Counted from the first letter of the stretch, positions 11,684 through 25,475 are shown. The stretch: DNA of 64,000 bases from Hippasteria phrygiana (GCA_037893225.1 JAZGUH010000326.1:3410001-3474000), one strand, 5' to 3'. Numbers and translations are program-made. Notes: generated from the letters alone by a model not told the origin.

Positions 11684-11917
11684 GAAGCTGGCGATGGTCT
11701 GAAATTGTTGCGCTATATCTGAGCTACCCATACGTGTGAAAAGTACTGGATTTGGTCAATATCCCATTCAATTATGAACAGGGAAAGGAGGGGCGTTTAT
11801 CTGAAAATGTGGCAAACGTTAAGCAGTCACAATGCAGTAAACGGGAGAACGCACACAGAGTTCACGGGAAGAAATTAGGTGCGAGGTTTGAATTTTCTGG
11901 AAGAGTTCTAACGCTGT
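11684..11917 (+). repeat. Hybrid unit T/Kg, joint of the 16-unit duplication
   Basis: The 5' part is T (TCTGAGC, AGTACTGG, GTTTATCTG). The 3' part is Kg (TTAAGCAGTCAC, ACGGGAG, AAATTAGG, TTCTGGAAG) and is followed by Z, as Kg is at 7942. The last T base is 11807 and the first Kg base is 11823. No other unit in the window combines these marks. Confidence 0.85.
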
Positions 11918-14900
11918 GAAGCTGGCGATGGTCTCAAATTGTTGCGCTAGATCTAAGCTACCCATACGTGTGAAAATTGCTGGATTTGGTCAATATCCCA
12001 TTCAATTATGAACAGGGAAAGGCAGGGCGTTCATCTGAAAATGTGGCAAACGTTAAGCAGTCACAATGCAGTAAACGGGAGAACGCACACAGAGTTCACG
12101 GGAAGAAATTAGGTGCGAGGTTTGAATTTTCTCGAAGAGTTCTAACACTGTGAAGCTGGTGATGGTCTGAAATTGTTGCGCTATATCTAAGCTACCCATA
12201 CGTGTAAACATTACTGGATTTGGTCAATATACCATTCAATTATGAACAGGGAAAGGAGGGGCGTTCATCTGAAAATGTGGCAAACGTTAAGCAGCCACAA
12301 TGCAGTAAACGGGAGAACGCACACAGAGTTCACGGGAAGAAATTTGTTGCTAGGTTTGAATTTTCTCGAAGAGTTCTAACGCTGTGAAGCTGGCGATTGT
12401 CTCAAATTGTTGAGCTACATCTAAGCTACCCATACGTGTGAAAATTGCTGGATTTGGTCAATATCCCATTCAATTATGAACAGGGAAAGGAGGGGCGTTC
12501 ATCTGAAAATGTGGCAAACGTTAAGCAGCCACAATGCAGTAAAAGGGAGAACGCACACAGAGTTCACGGGAAGAAATTTGTTGCGAGGTTTGAATTTTCT
12601 CGAAGAGTTCTAACGCTGTGAAGCTGGCGATGGTCTCAAATTGTTGCGCTAGATCTAAGCTACCAATACGTGTGAAAATTGCTGGATTTGGTCAATATCC
12701 CATTCAATTATGAACAGGGAAAGGAGGGGCGTTCATCTGAAATTGTGGCAAACGTTAAGCAGTCACAATGCAGTAAACGGGAGAACGCACACAGAGTTCA
12801 CGGGAAGAAATTAGGTGCGAGGTTTGAATTTTCTCGAAGAGTTCTAACGCTGTGAAGCTGGCGATGGTCTCAAATTGTTGCGCTAGATCTAAGCTACCCA
12901 TACGTGTGAAAATTACTGGATTTGGTCAATATCCCATTCAATTATGAACAGGGAAAGGAGGGGCGTTCATCTGAAAATGTGGAAAACGTTAAGCAGTCAC
13001 AATGCAGTAAACGGAAGAACGCACACAGAGTTCACAGGAAGAAATTTGTTGCGAGGTTTGAATTTTCTCGAAGAGTTCTAACGCTGTGAAGCTGGCGATG
13101 GTCTGAAATTGTTGCGCTATATCTGAGCTACCCATACGTGTGAAAAGTACTGGATTTGGTCAATATCCCATTCAATTATGAACAGGGAAAGGAGGGGCGT
13201 TTATCTGAAAATGTGGCAAACGTTAAACAGCCACAATGCAGTAAACGGGAGAACGCACACATAGTTCACGGGAAGAAATTAGGTGCGAGGTTTCAATTTT
13301 CTCGAAGAGTTCTAACGCTGTGAAGCTGGTGATGGTCTGAAATTGTTGCGCTAGATCTAAGCTACCCATACGTGTGAAAAGTACTGGATTTGGTCAATAT
13401 CCCATTCAATTATGAACAGGGAAAGGAGGGGCGTTCATCTGAAAATATGGCAAACGTTAAGCAGTCACAATACAGAATCGGAAGAACGCACACAGAGTTC
13501 ACAGGAAGAAATTTGTTGCGAGGTTTGAATTTTCTCGAAGAGTTCTAACGCTGTGAAGCTGGCGATGGTCTGAAATTGTTGCGCTATATCTAAGCTACCC
13601 ATACGTGTGAAAAGTACTGGATTTGGTCAATATCCCATTCAATTATGAACAGGGAAAGGAGGGGCGTTCATCTGAAAATGTGGCAAACGTTAAGCAGTCA
13701 CAATGCAGTAAACGGGAGAACGCACACAGAGTTCACAGGAAGAAATTAGGTGCGAGGTTTGAATTTTCTCGAAGAGTTCCAACGCTTTGAAGCTGGCGAT
13801 TGTCTCAAATTGTTGCGCTAGATCTAAGCTACCCATACGTGTTAAAATTGCTGGATTTGGTCAATATCCCATTCAATTATGAACCGGGAAAGGAGGGGCG
13901 TTCATCTGAAAATGTGGCAAACGTCAAGCAGTCACAATGCAGTAAACGGGAGAACGCACACAGAGTTCACGGGAAGAAATTAGGTGCGAGGTTTGAATTT
14001 TCTCGAAGAGTTCTAACGCTGTGAAGCTGGCGATGGTCTCAAATTGTTGCGCTAGATCTAAGCTACCCATACGTGTGAAAATTACTGGATTTGGTCAATA
14101 TCCCATTCAATTGTGAACAGGGAAAGGAGGGGCGTTCATCTGAAAATGTGGCAAACGTTAAGCAGTCACAATGCAGTAAACGGAAGAACGCACACAGAGT
14201 TCACAGGAAGAAATTTGTTGCGAGGTTTGAATTTTCTCGAAGAGTTCTAACGCTGTGAAGCTGGTGATGGTCTGAAATTGTTGCGCTATATCTAAGCTAC
14301 CCATACGTGTAAACATTACTGGATTTGGTCAATATACCAGTCAATTATGAACAGGGAAAGGAGGGGCGTTCATCTGAAAATATGGCAAACGTTAAGCAGT
14401 CACAATACAGAATCGGAAGAACGCACACAGAGTTCACGGGAAGAAATTTGTTGAGAGGTTTGAATTTTCTCGAAGAGTTCTAACGCTGTGAAGCTGGCGA
14501 TTGTCTCAAATTGTTGCGCTAGATCTAAGCTACCCATACGTGTGAAAATTGCTGGATTTGGTCAATATCCGATTCAATTATGAACAGGGAAAGGAGGGGC
14601 GTTCATCTGAAAATGTGGCAAACGTTAAGCAGCCACAATGCAGTAAACGGGAGAACGCACACAGAGTTCACGGGAAGAAATTAGGTGCGAGGTTTGAATT
14701 TTCTCGAAGAGTTCTAACGCTGTGAAGCTGGCGATTGTCTCAAATTGTTGAGCTACATCTAAGCTACCCATACGTGTGAAAATTGCTGGATTTGGTCAAT
14801 ATCCCATTCAATTATGAACAGGGAAAGGAGGGGCGTTCATCTGAAAATGTGGCAAACGTTAAGCAGCCACAATGCAGTAAAAGGGAGAACGCACACAGAG

Positions 14901-15425
14901 TTCACGGGAAGAAATTTGTTGCGAGGTTTGAATTTTCTCGAAGAGTTCTAACGCTGTGAAGCTGGCGATGGTCTCAAATTGTTGCGCTAGATCTAAGCTA
15001 CCAATACGTGTGAAAATTGCTGGATTTGGTCAATATCCCATTCAATTATGAACAGGGAAAGGAGGGGCGTTCATCTGAAATTGTGGCAAACGTTAAGCAG
15101 TCACAATGCAGTAAACGGGAGAACGCACACAGAGTTCACGGGAAGAAATTAGGTGCGAGGTTTGAATTTTCTCGAAGAGTTCTAACGCTGTGAAGCTGGC
15201 GATGGTCTCAAATTGTTGCGCTAGATCTAAGCTACCCATACGTGTGAAAATTACTGGATTTGGTCAATATCCCATTCAATTATGAACAGGGAAAGGAGGG
15301 GCGTTCATCTGAAAATGTGGAAAACGTTAAGCAGTCACAATGCAGTAAACGGAAGAACGCACACAGAGTTCACAGGAAGAAATTTGTTGCGAGGTTTGAA
15401 TTTTCTCGAAGAGTTCTAACGCTGT
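11684..15425 (+). repeat. 16-unit duplication, copy 2, 3,742 bp
   Basis: The order is T/Kg-Z-X-U-K-B-T-S-M-A-Bg-Cm-L-U-K-B, with starts at 11684, 11918, 12152, 12386, 12620, 12854, 13088, 13322, 13555, 13789, 14023, 14257, 14490, 14724, 14958 and 15192. GAACCGGG (A), AATTGTGAAC (Bg), TTGAGAGG (Cm) and GTGGAAAACG (B) all match copy 1. One private change is seen in L, ATATCCGATTC near 14570. Confidence 0.87.
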
Positions 15426-17763
15426 GAAGCTGGCGATGGTCTGAAATTGTTGCGCTATATCTGAGCTACCCATACGTGTGAAAAGTACTGGATTTGGTCA
15501 ATATCCCATTCAATTATGAACAGGGAAAGGAGGGGCGTTTATCTGAAAATGTGGCAAACGTTAAACAGTCACAATGCAGTAAACGGAAGAACGTACACAG
15601 AGTTCACAGGAAGAAATTTGTTGCGAGGTTTGAATTTTCTCGAAGAGTTCTAACGCTGTGAAGCTGGCGATGGTCTCAAATTGTTGCGCTAGATCTAAGC
15701 TACCCATACGTGTGAAAATTGCTGGATTTGGTCAATATCCCATTCAATTATGAACAGGGAAAGGCAGGGCGTTCATCTGAAAATGTGGCAAACGTTAAGC
15801 AGTCACAATGCAGTAAACGGGAGAACGCACACAGAGTTCACGGGAAGAAATTTGTTGCTAGGTTTGAATTTTCTCGAAGAGTTCTAACGCTGTGAAGCTG
15901 GCGATTGTCTCAAATTGTTGCGCTAGATATAAGCTACCCATACGTGTGAAAATTGCTGGATTTGGTCAATATCCCATTCAATTATGAACAGGGAAAGGAG
16001 GGGCGTTCATCTGAAAATGTGGCAAACGTTAAGCAGTCACAATGCAGTAAACGGAAGAACGCACACAGAGTTCACGGGAAGAAATTAGGTGCGAGGTTTG
16101 AATTTTCTCGAAGAGTTCTAACACTGTGAAGCTGGTGATGGTCTGAAATTGTTGCGCTATATCTAAGCTACCCATACGTGTAAACATTACTGGATTTGGT
16201 CAATATACCATTCAATTATGAACAGGGAAAGGAGGGGCGTTCATCTGAAAATGTGGCAAACGTTAAGCAGCCACAATGCAGTAAACGGGAGAACGCACAC
16301 AGAGTTCACGGGAAGAAATTTGTTGCTAGGTTTGAATTTTCTCGAAGAGTTCTAACGCTGTGAAGCTGGTGATTGTCTCAAATTGTTGCGCTAGATATAA
16401 GCTACCCATACGTGTGAAAATTGCTGGATTTGGTCAATATCCCATTCAATTATGAACAGGGAAAGGAGGGGCGTTCATCTGAAAATGTGGCAAACGTTAA
16501 GCAGTCACAATGCAGTAAACGGGAGAACGCACACAGAGTTCACGGGAAGAAATTTGTTGCGAGGTTTGAATTTTCTCGAAGAGTTCTAACGCTGTGAAGC
16601 TGGCGATTGTCTGAAATTGTTGCGCTAGATCTAAGCTACCCATACGTGTGAAAATTACTGGATTTGGTCAATATCCCATTCAATTATGAACAGGAAAAGG
16701 AGGGGCGTTCATCTGAAAATGTGGCAAACGTTAAGCAGTCACAATACAGAATCGGAAGAACGCACACAGAGTTCACGGGAAGAAATTTGTTGCGAGGTTT
16801 GAATTTTCTCGAAGAGTTCTAACGCTGTGAAGCTGGCGATTGTCTGAAATTGTTGCGCTATATCTAAGCTACCAATACGTGTAAACATTACTGGATTTGG
16901 TCAATATACCAGTCAATTATGAACAGGGAAAGGAGGGGCGTTCATCTGAAAATATGGCAAACGTTAAGCAGTCACAATACAGAATCGGAAGAACGCACAC
17001 AGAGTTCACAGGAAGAAATTTGTTGCGAGGTTTGAATTTTCTCGAAGAGTTCTAACGCTGTGAAGCTGGCGATTGTCTCACATTGTTGAGCTAGATCTAA
17101 GCTACCCATACGTGTGAAAATTGCTGGATTTGGTCAATATCCCATTCAATTATGAACAGGGAAAGGAGGGGCGTTCATCTGAAAATGTGGCAAACGTTAA
17201 GCAGCCACAATGCAGTAAAAGGGAGAACGCACACAGAGTTCACGGGAAGAAATTTGTTGCGAGGTTTGAATTTTATCGAAGAGTTCTAACGCTGTGAAGC
17301 TGGCGATTGTCTCAAATTGTTGCGCTAGATCTAAGCTACCAATACGTGTGAAAATTGCTGGATTTGGTCAATATCCCATTCAATTATGAACAGGGAAAGG
17401 AGGGGCGTTCATCTGAAATTGTGGCAAACGTTAAGCAGTCACAATGCAGTAAACGGGAGAACGCACACAGAGTTCACGGGAAGAAATTAGGTGCGAGGTT
17501 TGAATTTTCTGGAAGAGTTCTAACGCTGTGAAGCTGGCGATGGTCTCAAATTGTTGCGCTAGATCTAAGCTACCCATACGTGTGAAAATTGCTGGATTTG
17601 GTCAATATCCCATTCAATTATGAACAGGGAAAGGCAGGGCGTTCATCTGAAAATGTGGCAAACGTTAAGCAGTCACAATGCAGTAAACGGGAGAACGCAC
17701 ACAGAGTTCACAGGAAGAAATTTGTTGCGAGGTTTGAATTTTCTCGAAGAGTTCTAACGCTGT
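15426..17763 (+). repeat. Displaced copy of the 14-unit HOR, T/X' to Z/B
   Basis: The order is T/X'-Zt-Wa-X-Wb-V-Y-Jc-Kg-Z/B, with starts at 15426, 15660, 15894, 16128, 16362, 16596, 16829, 17062, 17296 and 17530. It carries both private marks of the block at 6072: ACGTACAC in the first unit and GGTGATTG in Wb. It therefore descends from that copy, 9,354 bp upstream, not from the one at 2799. It stops short: X-U-K and parts of Z and B are missing before the next T. Confidence 0.87.
17530..17763 (+). repeat. Hybrid unit Z/B, four-unit deletion scar
   Basis: The 5' part is Z (AGGCAGGG, AACGGGAG). The 3' part is B (CACAGG, TTTGTTGCG), followed by T. In related blocks the order is Z-X-U-K-B-T, so about four units (936 bp) are missing. 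The switch lies between 17692 and 17711. Confidence 0.82.
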
Positions 17764-20334
17764 GAAGCTGGCGATGGTCTGAAATTGTTGCGCTATATCT
17801 GAGCTACCCATACGTGTGAAAAGTACTGGATTTGGTCAATATCCCATTCAATTATGAACAGGGAAAGGAGGGGCGTTTATCTGAAAATGTGGCAAACGTT
17901 AAACAGCCACAATGCAGTAAACGGGAGAACGCACACATAGTTCACGGGAAGAAATTAGGTGCGAGGTTTCAATTTTCTCGAAGAGTTCTAACGCTGTGAA
18001 GCTGGTGATGGTCTGAAATTGTTGCGCTAGATCTAAGCTACCCATACGTGTGAAAAGTACTGGATTTGGTCAATATCCCATTCAATTATGAACAGGGAAA
18101 GGAGGGGCGTTCATCTGAAAATATGGCAAACGTTAAGCAGTCACAATACAGAATCGGAAGAACGCACACAGAGTTCACAGGAAGAAATTTGTTGCGAGGT
18201 TTGAATTTTCTCGAAGAGTTCTAACGCTGTGAAGCTGGCGATGGTCTGAAATTGTTGCGCTATATCTAAGCTACCCATACGTGTGAAAAGTACTGGATTT
18301 GGTCAATATCCCATTCAATTATGAACAGGGAAAGGAGGGGCGTTCATCTGAAAATGTGGCAAACGTTAAGCAGTCACAATGCAGTAAATGGGAGAACGCA
18401 CACAGAGTTCACAGGAAGAAATTAGGTGCGAGGTTTGAATTTTCTCGAAGAGTTCCAACGCTTTGAAGCTGGCGATTGTCTCAAATTGTTGCGCTAGATC
18501 TAAGCTACCCATACGTGTTAAAATTGCTGGATTTGGTCAATATCCCATTCAATTATGAACAGGGAAAGGAGGGGCGTTCATCTGAAAATGTGGCAAACGT
18601 CAAGCAGTCACAATGCAGTAAACGGGAGAACGCACACAGAGTTCACGGGAAGAAATTAGGTGCGAGGTTTGAATTTTCTCGAAGAGTTCTAACGCTGTGA
18701 AGCTGGCGATGGTCTCAAATTGTTGCGCTAGATCTAAGCTACCCATACGTGTGAAAATTACTGGATTTGGTCAATATCCCATTCAATTGTGAACAGGGAA
18801 AGGAGGGGCGTTCATCTGAAAATGTGGCAAACGTTAAGCAGTCACAATGCAGTAAACGGAAGAACGCACACAGAGTTCACAGGAAGAAATTTGTTGCGAG
18901 GTTTGAATTTTCTCGAAGAGTTCTAACGCTGTGAAGCTGGTGATGGTCTGAAATTGTTGCGCTATATCTAAGCTACCCATACGTGTAAACATTACTGGAT
19001 TTGGTCAATATACCAGTCAATTATGAACAGGGAAAGGAGGGGCGTTCATCTGAAAATATGGCAAACGTTAAGCAGTCACAATACAGAATCGGAAGAACGC
19101 ACACAGAGTTCACGGGAAGAAATTTGTTGAGAGGTTTGAATTTTCTCGAAGAGTTCTAACGCTGTGAAGCTGGCGATTGTCTCAAATTGTTGCGCTAGAT
19201 CTAAGCTACCCATACGTGTGAAAATTGCTGGATTTGGTCAATATCCCATTCAATTATGAACAGGGAAAGGAGGGGCGTTCATCTGAAAATGTGGCAAACG
19301 TTAAGCAGCCACAGTGCAGTAAACGGGAGAACGCACACAGAGTTCACGGGAAGAAATTAGGTGCGAGGTTTGAATTTTCTCGAAGAGTTCTAACGCTGTG
19401 AAGCTGGTGATGGTCTCAAATTGTTGCGCTATATCTAAGCTACCAATACGTGTAAACATTACTGGATTTGGTCAATATACCAGTCAATTATGAACAGGGA
19501 AAGGAGGGGCGTTCATCTGAAAATATGGCAAACGTCAAGCAGTCACAATACAGAATCGGAAGAACGCACACAGAGTTCACGGGAAGAAATTTGTTGCGAG
19601 GTTTGAATTTTCTCGAAGAGTTCTAACGCTATGAAGCTGGCGATTGTCTGAAATTGTTGCGCTAGATCTAAGCTACCCATACGTGTGAAAATTGCTGGAT
19701 TTGGTCAATATCCCATTCAATTATGAACAGGGAAAGGAGGGGCGTTCATCTGAAAATGTGGCAAACGTTAAGCAGCCACAATGCAGTAAATGGGAGAACG
19801 CACACAGAGTTCACGGGAAGAAATTAGGTGCGAGGTTTGAATTTTCTCGAAGAGTTCCAACGCTTTGAAGCTGGCGATTGTCTCAAATTGTTGCGCTAGA
19901 TCTAAGCTACCCATACGTGTGAAAATTGCGGGATTTGGTCAATATCCCATTCAATTATGAACAGGGAAAGGAGGGGCGTTCATCTGAAAATGTGGCAAAC
20001 GTCAAGCAGTCACAATGCAGTAAACGGGAGAACGCACACAGAGTTCACGGGAAGAAATTAGGTGCGAGGTTTGAATTTTCTCGAAGAGTTCTAACGCTGT
20101 GAAGCTGGAGATGGTCTCAAATTGTTGCGCTAGATCTAAGCTACCCATACGTGTGAAAATTACTGGATTTGGTCAATATCCCATTCAATTATGAACAGGG
20201 AAAGGAGGGGCGTTCATCTGAAAATGTGGCAAACGTTAAGCAGTCACAATGCAGTAAACGGAAGAACGCACACAGAGTTCACAGGAAGAAATTTGTTGCG
20301 AGGTTTGAATTTTCTCGAAGAGTTCTAACGCTGT
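17764..20334 (+). repeat. 11-unit block T-S-M-A-Bg-Cm-L-C-H-A2-B, copy 1
   Basis: Units start at 17764, 17998, 18231, 18465, 18699, 18933, 19166, 19400, 19633, 19867 and 20101. It joins the T-to-L run of the left part to the C-H-A2-B run of the right part. C has the GTCAAG and ACAGAATCGG marks, H has AAATGGG, and A2 has AATTGCGGG. Small private changes include AAATGGGAG in M and CTGGAGATGG in B. Confidence 0.87.
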
Positions 20335-22904
20335 GAAGCTGGCGATTGTCTGAAATTGTTGCGCTAGATCTAAGCTACCCATACGTGTGAAAATTACTGG
20401 ATTTGGTCAATATCCCATTCAATTATGAACAGGGAAAGGAGGGGCGTTCATCTGAAAATGTGGCAAACGTTAAGCAGTCACAATACAGAATCGGAAGAAC
20501 GCACACAGAGTTCACGGGAAGAAATTTGTTGCGAGGTTTGAATTTTCTCGAAGAGTTCTAACGCTGTGAAGCTGGCGATTGTCTGAAATTGTTGCGCTAT
20601 ATCTAAGCTACCAATACGTGTAAACATTACTGGATTTGGTCAATATACCAGTCAATTATGAACAGGGAAAGGAGGGGCGTTCATCTGAAAATATGGCAAA
20701 CGTTAAGCAGTCACAATACAGAATCGGAAGAACGCACACAGAGTTCACAGGAAGAAATTTGTTGCGAGGTTTGAATTTTCTCGAAGAGTTCTAACGCTGT
20801 GAAGCTGGCGATTGTCTCACATTGTTGAGCTAGATCTAAGCTACCCATACGTGTGAAAATTGCTGGATTTGGTCAATATCCCATTCAATTATGAACAGGG
20901 AAAGGAGGGGCGTTCATCTGAAAATGTGGCAAACGTTAAGCAGCCACAATGCAGTAAAAGGGAGAACGCACACAGAGTTCACGGGAAGAAATTTGTTGCG
21001 AGGTTTGAATTTTATCGAAGAGTTCTAACGCTGTGAAGCTGGCGATTGTCTCAAATTGTTGCGCTAGATCTAAGCTACCAATACGTGTGAAAATTGCTGG
21101 ATTTGGTCAATATCCCATTCAATTATGAACAGGGAAAGGAGGGGCGTTCATCTGAAATTGTGGCAAACGTTAAGCAGTCACAATGCAGTAAACGGGAGAA
21201 CGCACACAGAGTTCACGGGAAGAAATTAGGTGCGAGGTTTGAATTTTCTGGAAGAGTTCTAACGCTGTGAAGCTGGCGATGGTCTCAAATTGTTGCGCTA
21301 GATCTAAGCTACCCATACGTGTGAAAATTGCTGGATTTGGTCAATATCCCATTCAATTATGAACAGGGAAAGGCAGGGCGTTCATCTGAAAATGTGGCAA
21401 ACGTTAAGCAGTCACAATGCAGTAAACGGGAGAACGCACACAGAGTTCACGGGAAGAAATTAGGTGCGAGGTTTGAATTTTCTCGAAGAGTTCTAACACT
21501 GTGAAGCTGGTGATGGTCTGAAATTGTTGCGCTATATCTAAGCTACCCATACGTGTAAACATTACTGGATTTGGTCAATATACCATTCAATTATGAACAG
21601 GGAAAGGAGGGGCGTTCATCTGAAAATGTGGCAAACGTTAAGCAGCCACAATGCAGTAAACGGGAGAACGCACACAGAGTTCACGGGAAGAAATTTGTTG
21701 CTAGGTTTGAATTTTCTCGAAGAGTTCTAACGCTGTGAAGCTGGCGATTGTCTCAAATTGTTGCGCTAGATATAAGCTACCCATACGTGTGAAAATTGCT
21801 GGATTTGGTCAATATCCCATTCAATTATGAACAGGGAAAGGAGGGGCGTTCATCTGAAAATGTGGCAAACGTTAAGCAGTCACAATGCAGTAAACGGGAG
21901 AACGCACACAAGTTCACGGGAAGAAATTTGTTGCGAGGTTTGAATTTTCTCGAAGAGTTCTAACGCTGTGAAGCTGGCGATTGTCTGAAATTGTTGCGCT
22001 AGATCTAAGCTACCCATACGTGTGAAAATTACTGGATTTGGTCAATATCCCATTCAATTATGAACAGGGAAAGGAGGGGCGTTCATCTGAAAATGTGGCA
22101 AACGTTAAGCAGTCACAATACAGAATCGGAAGAACGCACACAGAGTTCACGGGAAGAAATTTGTTGCGAGGTTTGAATTTTCTCGAAGAGTTCTAACGCT
22201 GTGAAGCTGGCGATTGTCTCAAATTGTTGAGCTACATCTAAGCTACCCATACGTGTGAAAATTGCTGGATTTGGTCAATATCCCATTCAATTATGAACAG
22301 GGAAAGGAGGGGCGTTCATCTGAAAATGTGGCAAACGTTAAGCAGCCACAATGCAGTAAAAGGGAGAACGCACACAGAGTTCACGGGAAGAAATTTGTTG
22401 CGAGGTTTGAATTTTCTCGAAGAGTTCTAACGCTGTGAAGCTGGCGATGGTCTCAAATTGTTGCGCTAGATCTAAGCTACCAATACGTGTGAAAATTGCT
22501 GGATTTGGTCAATATCCCATTCAATTATGAACAGGGAAAGGAGGGGCGTTCATCTGAAATTGTGGCAAACGTTAAGCAGTCACAATGCAGTAAACGGGAG
22601 AACGCACACAGAGTTCACGGGAAGAAATTAGGTGCGAGGTTTGAATTTTCTCGAAGAGTTCTAACGCTGTGAAGCTGGCGATGGTCTCAAATTGTTGCGC
22701 TAGATCTAAGCTACCCATACGTGTGAAAATTACTGGATTTGGTCAATATCCCATTCAATTATGAACAGGGAAAGGAGGGGCGTTCATCTGAAAATGTGGC
22801 AAACGTTAAGCAGTCACAATGCAGTAAACGGAAGAACGCACACAGAGTTCACAGGAAGAAATTTGTTGCGAGGTTTGAATTTTCTCGAAGAGTTCTAACG
22901 CTGT
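20335..22904 (+). repeat. 11-unit block V-Y-Jc-Kg-Z-X-Wb-V-U-K-B
   Basis: Units start at 20335, 20568, 20801, 21035, 21269, 21503, 21737, 21970, 22203, 22437 and 22671. The first four repeat V-Y-Jc-Kg at 16596, which is 3,739 bp upstream. Wb at 21737 has lost one base (CACACAAGTTC) and is 233 bp. V to U at 22203 is an unusual neighbour pair, since V is elsewhere followed by Y, which suggests an in-phase deletion near the unit edge. Confidence 0.85.
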
Positions 22905-25475
22905 GAAGCTGGCGATGGTCTGAAATTGTTGCGCTATATCTGAGCTACCCATACGTGTGAAAAGTACTGGATTTGGTCAATATCCCATTCAATTATGAAC
23001 AGGGATAGGAGGGGCGTTTATCTGAAAATGTGGCAAACGTTAAACAGCCACAATGCAGTAAACGGGAGAACGCACACATAGTTCACGGGAAGAAATTAGG
23101 TGCGAGGTTTCAATTTTCTCGAAGAGTTCTAACGCTGTGAAGCTGGTGATGGTCTGAAATTGTTGCGCTAGATCTAAGCTACCCATACGTGTGAAAAGTA
23201 CTGGATTTGGTCAATATCCCATTCAATTATGAACAGGGAAAGGAGGGGCGTTCATCTGAAAATATGGCAAACGTTAAGCAGTCACAATACAGAATCGGAA
23301 GAACGCACACAGAGTTCACAGGAAGAAATTTGTTGCGAGGTTTGAATTTTCTCGAAGAGTTCTAACGCTGTGAAGCTGGCGATGGTCTTAAATTGTTGCG
23401 CTATATCTAAGCTACCCATACGTGTGAAAAGTACTGGATTTGGTCAATATCCCATTCAATTATGAACAGGGAAAGGAGGGGCGTTCATCTGAAAATGTGG
23501 CAAACGTTAAGCAGTCACAATGCAGTAAACGGGAGAACGCACACAGAGTTCACAGGAAGAAATTAGGTGCGAGGTTTGAATTTTCTCGAAGAGTTCCAAC
23601 GCTTTGAAGCTGGCGATTGTCTCAAATTGTTGCGCTAGATCTAAGCTACCCATACGTGTTAAAATTGCTGGATTTGGTCAATATCCCATTCAATTATGAA
23701 CAGGGAAAGGAGGGGCGTTCATCTGAAAATGTGGCAAACGTCAAGCAGTCACAATGCAGTAAACGGGAGAACGCACACAGAGTTCACGGGAAGAAATTAG
23801 GTGCGAGGTTTGAATTTTCTCGAAGAGTTCTAACGCTGTGAAGCTGGCGATGGTCTCAAATTGTTGCGCTAGATCTAAGCTACCCATACGTGTGAAAATT
23901 ACTGGATTTGGTCAATATCCCATTCAATTGTGAACAGGGAAAGGAGGGGCGTTCATCTGAAAATGTGGCAAACGTTAAGCAGTCACAATGCAGTAAACGG
24001 AAGAACGCACACAGAGTTCACAGGAAGAAATTTGTTGCGAGGTTTGAATTTTCTCGAAGAGTTCTAACGCTGTGAAGCTGGTGATTGTCTGAAATTGTTG
24101 CGCTATATCTAAGCTACCCATACGTGTAAACATTACTGGATTTGGTCAATATACCAGTCAATTATGAACAGGGAAAGGAGGGGCGTTCATCTGAAAATAT
24201 GGCAAACGTTAAGCAGTCACAATACAGAATCGGAAGAACGCACACAGAGTTCACGGGAAGAAATTTGTTGAGAGGTTTGAATTTTCTGGAAGAGTTCTAA
24301 CGCTGTGAAGCTGGCGATTGTCTCAAATTGTTGCGCTAGATCTAAGCTACCCATACGTGTGAAAATTGCTGGATTTGGTCAATATCCCATTCAATTATGA
24401 ACAGGGAAAGGAGGGGCGTTCATCTGAAAATGTGGCAAACGTTAAGCAGCCACAATGCAGTAAACGGGAGAACGCACACAGAGTTCACGGGAAGAAATTA
24501 GGTGCGAGGTTTGAATTTTCTCGAAGAGTTCTAACGCTGTGAAGCTGGTGATGGTCTCAAATTGTTGCGCTATATCTAAGCTACCAATACGTGTAAACAT
24601 TACTGGATTTGGTCAATATACCAGTCAATTATGAACAGGGAAAGGAGGGGCGTTCATCTGAAAATATGGCAAACGTCAAGCAGTCACAATACAGAATCGG
24701 AAGAACGCACACAGAGTTCACGGGAAGAAATTTGTTGCGAGGTTTGAATTTTCTCGAAGAGTTCTAACGCTGTGAAGCTGGCGATTGTCTGAAATTGTTG
24801 CGCTAGATCTAAGCTACCCATACGTGTGAAAATTGCTGGATTTGGTCAATATCCCATTCAATTATGAACAGGGAAAGGAGGGGCGTTCATCTGAAAATGT
24901 GGCAAACGTTAAGCAGCCACAATGCAGTAAATGGGAGAACGCACACAGAGTTCACGGGAAGAAATTAGGTGCGAGGTTTGAATTTTCTCGAAGAGTTCCA
25001 ACGCTTTGAAGCTGGCGATTGTCTCAAATTGTTGCGCTAGATCTAAGCTACCCATACGTGTGAAAATTGCGGGATTTGGTCAATATCCCATTCAATTATG
25101 AACAGGGAAAGGAGGGGCGTTCATCTGAAAATGTGGCAAACGTCAAGCAGTCACAATGCAGTAAACGGGAGAACGCACACAGAGTTCACGGGAAGAAATT
25201 AGGTGCGAGGTTTGAATTTTCTCGAAGAGTTCTAACGCTGTGAAGCTGGCGATGGTCTCAAATTGTTGCGCTAGATCTAAGCTACCCATACGTGTGAAAA
25301 TTACTGGATTTGGTCAATATCCCATTCAATTATGAACAGGGAAAGGAGGGGCGTTCATCTGAAAATGTGGCAAACGTTAAGCAGTCACAATGCAGTAAAC
25401 GGAAGAACGCACACAGAGTTCACAGGAAGAAATTTGTTGCGAGGTTTGAATTTTCTCGAAGAGTTCTAACGCTGT
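22905..25475 (+). repeat. 11-unit block T-S-M-A-Bg-Cm-L-C-H-A2-B, copy 2
   Basis: Units start at 22905, 23139, 23372, 23606, 23840, 24074, 24307, 24541, 24774, 25008 and 25242. The order is the same as the block at 17764, 5,141 bp upstream. Private changes include GGGATAGG in T, GTCTTAAATTG in M, GGTGATTG and TTCTGGAAG in Cm. It leads directly into Ca at 25476, which is probably the older order for A2-B. Confidence 0.87.
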
